This document shows positions 58,927 to 64,000 of a DNA stretch of 64,000 nucleotides, piece by piece. Position 1 is the first letter of the stretch. Each line of letters begins with the position of its first letter. The notes beneath the pieces were generated by a model. It saw nothing but the letters and a program-made list of their open reading frames with translations, did not search any database and was not told where the DNA came from. The DNA lies in NCBI RefSeq assembly GCF_900103275.1, contig NZ_FNGP01000003.1, positions 124,001 through 188,000 of the forward strand. Direction: 5' to 3'. This DNA is from Tessaracoccus oleiagri (GTDB lineage Bacteria > Actinomycetota > Actinomycetes > Propionibacteriales > Propionibacteriaceae). The translations under genes and the position numbers were made by a program.

Positions 58927-61900
58927 ATGAAGCGAAAGTCTGCCGTCCTGTTGTCCGCCGCGCTGGTCCTGGGTGCGATCCCGGGGATGACCGCGCCGCA
59001 GGTGACGATCGCGCAGGAGCGCACCGTCACGCTGGTCGGGGACCTGCAGAGCGAGCTGGGCTGCCCTGGCGACTGGCAGCCGGAGTGCGCCGGCACCCGC
59101 CTCGCCGATCCGGACGCGGACGGCCGCTACGAGGGTGTCTTCGACGTGCCGGCGGGTGACTGGAAGTTCAAGGTGGCGCTCGACGGCACCTGGGACGAGG
59201 CGTACCCGGCGGCCGACGTGCCACTCAGCATCGAGGGGCCCGCCAGCCTGGCCTTCACCTTCGACCTCGGCACCCAGGCCGTGGGCGTCGCCCCCACCGC
59301 CCTTCCCGGCCCGGCCACCGAGGCGGACGCCGCGCTGGCGGGGGACTCGCTGCGGGAGGCACTCACCGCCGAACAGTTCTACTTCGTGCTGGCCGACCGG
59401 TTCGCCAACGGCGACACCGGCAACGACCGTGGCGGCATCGACGGCGACCGCATGGCGCACGGCTTCGACCCCACGGACAAGGGGTTCTACCACGGCGGCG
59501 ACCTCCAGGGCATCATGGACCGGCTCGACTACATCGAGGGCCTGGGGACGACGTCGATCTGGCTCACCCCCAGCTTCAAGAACCGCCCGGTACAGGGCAG
59601 CGGCGACGACATCAGCGCCGGCTACCACGGCTACTGGATCACGGACTTCACGCAGATCGACCCGCACCTCGGCACCAACGAGGAGATGAAGGCGCTCGTC
59701 GACGCCGCCCATGCCCGCGGCATGAAGGTGTTCTTCGACATCATCACCAACCACACGGCCGACGTGATCGACTACGCGGAGGGGGAATACTCCTACATCT
59801 CCAAGGAGGCTGAGCCCTACCGGGACGCCTCGGGCAACGCGTTCGACGACCGGGACTACGTCGGCGGGACCTTCCCGGCCATGGACGCGTCGTCGTTCCC
59901 CTACACCCCGACGTTCCGCACCGACGCGGACCGCACGGTCAAGGTGCCCGAATGGCTCAACGACGTGACCATGTACCACAACCGCGGCAACTCCACGTGG
60001 GCCGGCGAGTCCAGCACCTACGGCGACTTCATCGGCCTCGACGACCTCTTCACCGAGCGCGCGGAGGTCGTCGACGGGATGATCGACATCTACTCGACGT
60101 GGGCCGACTTCGGCATCGACGGCTTCCGGATCGACACCGTCAAGCACGTCAACCTCGAGTTCTGGCAGGAGTTCAGCCCTCGAGTGCTCGAGGCGGCCCG
60201 CGCCGGCAACGCGGACTTCTTCATGTTCGGCGAGGTCTTCGACGGCAATCCGCAGTACGTCTCGACGTTCACCACCGAGGGCACGCTGCAGTCCGCGCTC
60301 GACTTCCCGTTCCAGGGCCGCTCGATCGACTTCGCCTCGGGCGGGGCGACGGTGCAGTTGCGAGACCTCTTCGCCCAGGACGACTACTACACCGACGCCG
60401 ACTCCAACGCGTACCAGCTGGCCACCTTCACGGGTAACCACGACATGGGCCGCGCGGCGATGATGTTGGCAGGCAAGGGCTACACCGGCGACGAGCTGCA
60501 GCGGCGCGTCGAGCTCGCCAACGAGCTGATGTTCCTCACCCGTGGGCACCCCGTCGTCTACTACGGCGACGAGCAGGGCTTCATCGGGGCGGGCGGCGAC
60601 AAGGACGCCCGACAGGACATGTTCGCCACCCAGGTGGGGCAGTACGCCGGCGAGGCCGTGGTCGGCGCGCCGTCGGGCTCCCGGGACCGGTACGACACGT
60701 CGCATCCGCTCTACCGGCAGATCGCCGAGCTCGCCGCGCTGCGTGAGGCGCACCCGGCGCTGGTCGACGGTGCCCAGCTCCACCGTTACGCCAGCAACGA
60801 CGCCGGCGTCTACGCGTTCAGCCGGATCGCCGAGGGGGAGAACGTCGAGTACCTCGTCGTCACCAACAACGCCTCCGCCTCCCGCCAGACGAGCATCCCC
60901 ACCTTCGGCGGCACCTTCGAATCCATCCACGGCGACGGCGGCACCCTGACCGCAGGGTCCGACGGCCGCCTGGGCGTGACCGTCCCCGCGCTCAGCACCG
61001 TGGTCTGGAGGGCCACCGCGCCGCTGGCCGAGCGCTCCGACGCGCCCGCGGTGTCGATCGCGTCACCGTCGGCCGGCGGCGTCGTCGGGGGACGGGCGGA
61101 GATCGCCGCGTCCGTGCCCGAGGCAGACTTCGCCCAGGTGACGTTCCTGTGGCGGCCCACCGGCACGTCGGACTGGCGCACCCTGGGCACCGACGACAAC
61201 GCCCCCTATCGCGTGTTCCACGACGTCACCGACCTGGACTTCGGCACGCTCGTCGAGTACCGCGCGGTGCTGAAGGACTCGTCCGGCAACATCTCCGCGA
61301 GCTCCAGCTACGGGATCGTGGGGGAGGCCACCTCCGGAGGCGGCGGCGTCGACCCCGTCGGTCCGGTCGAGCAGCCCGACGCGGTGTCCGTCCCCGGCAG
61401 CCACAACACCGAGATGGGCTGCCCCGGCGACTGGCAGCCCGACTGCGCCGAGGCGCAGCTGTCGCTCGACGCGAAGGACAGCATCTGGAAGCGCACCTAC
61501 GACGCACTCCCGGCGGGCGACTACGAGTACAAGGCGGCCATCAACAACGCCTGGGACGAGAACTACGGGGCCGGCGGCGTGCGCGACGGCGGCAACATCG
61601 CCTACACCGCCACCGGACAGCCGGTCACGTTCTACTACGAGCACGCGCGCCACTACGTCACGTCCGACGCGGAGGGGCCGATCATCACGGCACCCGGGTC
61701 GATGCAGAGCGAGCTGGGCTGCCCCGGCGACTGGGACCCCAGTTGCATGGCTCCCTGGCTCATCGACCCCGATGGCGACGGGGTGTACACGTGGTCGGCC
61801 ACGGCGGTCCCGGCCGGCAACTACGAGCTGAAGGTGGCCCACGGGCTCTCCTGGGCCGAGAACTACGGTGCCGGCGGCGCCCGCGACGGGGCGAATGTCG

Positions 61901-64000
61901 CGTTCTCCGTGCCGCGCGACGGGATCCAGGTGACGATCAGCTACCGCATCGACACGCATGAGATCACGGTGACCACCTCCGAGGCGGGCGTCGCGCCCGA
62001 CCTGACGGCGGCGAAGGCCCACTGGTTGACGCCCGACGTGATCGCCTGGCCGCGCGAGACGGGCGCGGAGTCCGACAGCTACCGCCTCCACTGGGCGAGC
62101 GAGGGCGGGCTGGTCGTGGATGCGGAGGACGTCGCGGGCGGCAGCACAGCGGCGCTCACCGTCGACCCGGCCGGTCTGCCCCAGGACCTGCGCGAGCAGT
62201 ACCCGCATCTCGCGAACTACCTCGCGCTGCGGGTCGATCCCGCCACCGCGGCGCTGGCTCCCGAGATCCTCACGGGCCAGGTGGCCGTCGGCCGCTACTC
62301 CTCGACGGGGTCCGTGCGGGATGCGACGGGAGTCCAGATCCCCGGCGTGCTCGACGCGCTCTACGCCGAGGCCGCCGCGGACCTCCCCTTGGGCGTCACC
62401 TACGGCAACTCGCAGACACTCCGCCTCTGGGCGCCCACCGCGAAGGACGTGGCGCTGCTGGTCTGGCCGGAGGCCGGCGCGGGCGAGCCGGAGCGCATCC
62501 CCATGACGCGCGACGACGCGTCCGGCACCTGGGGCGTCACCGGCGAGTGGGACGGCCGCGAGTACCTCTACGAGGTCGAGGTCTTCGTGCCGTCGACCGG
62601 TGCGGTGGAGACCAACCGCGTGACCGATCCGTACTCCGTCGGGCTGACGCTCAACTCGACCCGCTCGGTGATCATCGACCTGGCCGATGCCGAGCTGATG
62701 CCCGACGGGTGGGCCACCTCGTCCGGCCCGAGGCTCGACAGCCCCGTGGACCAGACGATCTACGAGCTGCACGTCCGCGACTTCTCCATCCACGACGAGA
62801 CCGTCCCGGAGGAGCTGCGGGGTTCGTATCTCGCGTTCGGCGCGGACGGGGACGGCAGCCGGCACCTGGCGGAACTGGCAGAGGCCGGGCTGAACACAGT
62901 CCACCTGCTGCCCACGTTCGACATCGCCAGCATCGAGGAGGACCCGGCGCTCCAGACCACCCCGGACTGTGACCTGGAGTCATACGCTCCCGACAGCGAG
63001 GAGCAGCAGCGGTGCGTCATGGCGCAGGCAGACACCGACGCGTTCAACTGGGGCTATGACCCGTGGCACTTCATGACGCCGGAGGGGTCCTACACGTCGA
63101 CGGCGGAGGCCGCCCACGGCGGGGAGCGCACCCTCGAGTTCCGCGAGATGGTGTCCGCCATCCACGACCTCGACCTGCGCGTCGTGCTCGACCAGGTGTA
63201 CAACCACACGGCAGCGTCGGGTCAGTCGGAGAAGTCGGTGCTCGACCGCGTCGTGCCCGGCTACTACCACCGCCTGAACGCGACCGGCGCCGTCGAGACG
63301 TCCACCTGCTGCGAGAACGTCGCCACCGAGCACGCCATGGCCGAGAAGCTGATGGTGGACTCGGTGGTGAAGTGGGCGCGGGACTACCGCGTCGACGGCT
63401 TCCGGTTCGACCTCATGGGCCACCACTCGGTCGAGAACATGCAGGCCGTCAGGGACGCGCTCAACGAGCTCACCGTGGCCGACGACGGCGTCGACGGCAC
63501 CCAGGTGACGCTCTACGGCGAGGGTTGGGACTTCGGAGAGGTGGCGGGCAACGCCCGCTTCCTGCAGGCGAAACAGGGCCAGCTGGATGGGACCCACATC
63601 GCCACGTTCAACGATCGCCTCCGCGACGGGGTGCGCGGCGGCGGCCCGTTCGACCAGGACCTCCGCACCGACAAGGGCTTCGCCTCCGGCGGTGAGAGCG
63701 CCAACGACCTCGATCTCGTGCAGGTCGGGCTCGCCGGCAACCTCCGTGACTTCGAGCTGCGGAGCCAGGAGACGGGTGAACTGACGACTGGCGCCGGAAT
63801 CAGTTACAACGGGGCGCCCGCCGGTTACGCGTCGCATCCCGACGAGATCGTCAACTACGTGGACGCCCACGACAACGAGACGCTGTTCGACATCCTCACC
63901 TTCAAGCTGCCGGCCGACATGCCGATGGCCGACAAGGTTCGCCTGAACACGCTGGGTCTGTCCACGACGGCGCTCTCGCAGTCTGTGTCGTTCTGGCACG
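58927..64000 (+). CDS. Secreted amylopullulanase with two GH13 domains (3' end outside window)
   Basis: The frame is open from the ATG at 58927 to the window end (1691 codons). A signal peptide (about 1-29) leads to an X25-type starch module (GCPGDW at 46). A first GH13 alpha-amylase domain follows (about 145-690) with nucleophile D403 (GFRID), acid/base E436 (FGEVFDG) and D506 (GNHD). Two more X25 modules (C832, C932), a pullulanase N-terminal region (about 1030-1110) and a CBM48-like domain (about 1156-1245) precede a second, pullulanase-type GH13 with D1495 (GFRFD), E1532 (YGEGWD) and D1649 (DAHDNE). It would cut both alpha-1,4 and alpha-1,6 bonds of starch or glycogen outside the cell. 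Any C-terminal anchor lies beyond the window. Confidence 0.87.
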   Translation, partial: MKRKSAVLLSAALVLGAIPGMTAPQVTIAQERTVTLVGDLQSELGCPGDWQPECAGTRLADPDADGRYEGVFDVPAGDWKFKVALDGTWDEAYPAADVPLSIEGPASLAFTFDLGTQAVGVAPTALPGPATEADAALAGDSLREALTAEQFYFVLADRFANGDTGNDRGGIDGDRMAHGFDPTDKGFYHGGDLQGIMDRLDYIEGLGTTSIWLTPSFKNRPVQGSGDDISAGYHGYWITDFTQIDPHLGTNEEMKALVDAAHARGMKVFFDIITNHTADVIDYAEGEYSYISKEAEPYRDASGNAFDDRDYVGGTFPAMDASSFPYTPTFRTDADRTVKVPEWLNDVTMYHNRGNSTWAGESSTYGDFIGLDDLFTERAEVVDGMIDIYSTWADFGIDGFRIDTVKHVNLEFWQEFSPRVLEAARAGNADFFMFGEVFDGNPQYVSTFTTEGTLQSALDFPFQGRSIDFASGGATVQLRDLFAQDDYYTDADSNAYQLATFTGNHDMGRAAMMLAGKGYTGDELQRRVELANELMFLTRGHPVVYYGDEQGFIGAGGDKDARQDMFATQVGQYAGEAVVGAPSGSRDRYDTSHPLYRQIAELAALREAHPALVDGAQLHRYASNDAGVYAFSRIAEGENVEYLVVTNNASASRQTSIPTFGGTFESIHGDGGTLTAGSDGRLGVTVPALSTVVWRATAPLAERSDAPAVSIASPSAGGVVGGRAEIAASVPEADFAQVTFLWRPTGTSDWRTLGTDDNAPYRVFHDVTDLDFGTLVEYRAVLKDSSGNISASSSYGIVGEATSGGGGVDPVGPVEQPDAVSVPGSHNTEMGCPGDWQPDCAEAQLSLDAKDSIWKRTYDALPAGDYEYKAAINNAWDENYGAGGVRDGGNIAYTATGQPVTFYYEHARHYVTSDAEGPIITAPGSMQSELGCPGDWDPSCMAPWLIDPDGDGVYTWSATAVPAGNYELKVAHGLSWAENYGAGGARDGANVAFSVPRDGIQVTISYRIDTHEITVTTSEAGVAPDLTAAKAHWLTPDVIAWPRETGAESDSYRLHWASEGGLVVDAEDVAGGSTAALTVDPAGLPQDLREQYPHLANYLALRVDPATAALAPEILTGQVAVGRYSSTGSVRDATGVQIPGVLDALYAEAAADLPLGVTYGNSQTLRLWAPTAKDVALLVWPEAGAGEPERIPMTRDDASGTWGVTGEWDGREYLYEVEVFVPSTGAVETNRVTDPYSVGLTLNSTRSVIIDLADAELMPDGWATSSGPRLDSPVDQTIYELHVRDFSIHDETVPEELRGSYLAFGADGDGSRHLAELAEAGLNTVHLLPTFDIASIEEDPALQTTPDCDLESYAPDSEEQQRCVMAQADTDAFNWGYDPWHFMTPEGSYTSTAEAAHGGERTLEFREMVSAIHDLDLRVVLDQVYNHTAASGQSEKSVLDRVVPGYYHRLNATGAVETSTCCENVATEHAMAEKLMVDSVVKWARDYRVDGFRFDLMGHHSVENMQAVRDALNELTVADDGVDGTQVTLYGEGWDFGEVAGNARFLQAKQGQLDGTHIATFNDRLRDGVRGGGPFDQDLRTDKGFASGGESANDLDLVQVGLAGNLRDFELRSQETGELTTGAGISYNGAPAGYASHPDEIVNYVDAHDNETLFDILTFKLPADMPMADKVRLNTLGLSTTALSQSVSFWH

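Overview
The window is high-GC, gene-dense DNA from an actinobacterium, most likely a member of the Propionibacteriaceae (Propionibacterium/Tessaracoccus-like). The lineage call rests on GTG/TTG starts, ATGA/GTGA-coupled operons, TANNNT -10 elements, a rpmG-hadA-hadB-murB...trpT-secE-nusG-rplK-rplA order known from Actinobacteria, and a 1116-residue protein that resembles the diphosphate-dependent PEP carboxykinase described in Propionibacterium. No gap between genes exceeds about 230 bases. I see no insertion sequence, prophage, CRISPR array or rRNA gene.

Layout. 1-2.5 kb: the 3' end of a membrane protein gene and a convergent isochorismate synthase (menF). 2.6-20.3 kb: a respiratory island with a MenJ-type menaquinone reductase, a complete 14-gene complex I operon (nuoA-N) with mostly overlapping stops and starts, and a polyprenyl diphosphate synthase. 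Menaquinone precursor, tail synthesis, tail reduction and the main menaquinone-reducing enzyme are thus encoded together. 20.3-21.5 kb: an orphan AbiEi/DUF559-like gene bracketed by two copies of a palindromic repeat. 21.5-30.3 kb (minus strand): a GH13 trehalose-synthase-like enzyme with an LLM flavin oxidoreductase, an M13 peptidase, and korAB (2-oxoacid:ferredoxin oxidoreductase) coupled to an unknown membrane-anchored protein.

30.4-38.5 kb: a MarR-MFS pair behind a palindromic operator, the PPi-PEPCK-like gene, a divergent histidine kinase/response regulator pair, and a small Hpt-like protein that lacks the phospho-accepting histidine. 38.6-42.2 kb: a SipW-type signal peptidase with three small exported proteins carrying SipW-type signal peptides, directly followed by an orphan NuoB-NuoC-NuoI-like triad that has no membrane-arm partner.

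42.1-58.8 kb: mostly housekeeping genes: an MptB-like mannosyltransferase, exonuclease III, YajQ, tRNA-Tyr, pabB, deoD, tRNA-Thr, tRNA-Met, rpmG, hadAB, murB, a secreted glucosaminidase, an asymmetric heterodimeric ABC exporter, tRNA-Trp, secE, nusG, rplK, rplA and moeB/moeZ. 58.9 kb to the end: the 5' part (1691 codons) of a secreted amylopullulanase with two GH13 catalytic domains. Many genes lacking a Shine-Dalgarno sequence have a -10-like hexamer 6-8 bases before the start codon, which points to leaderless transcripts.
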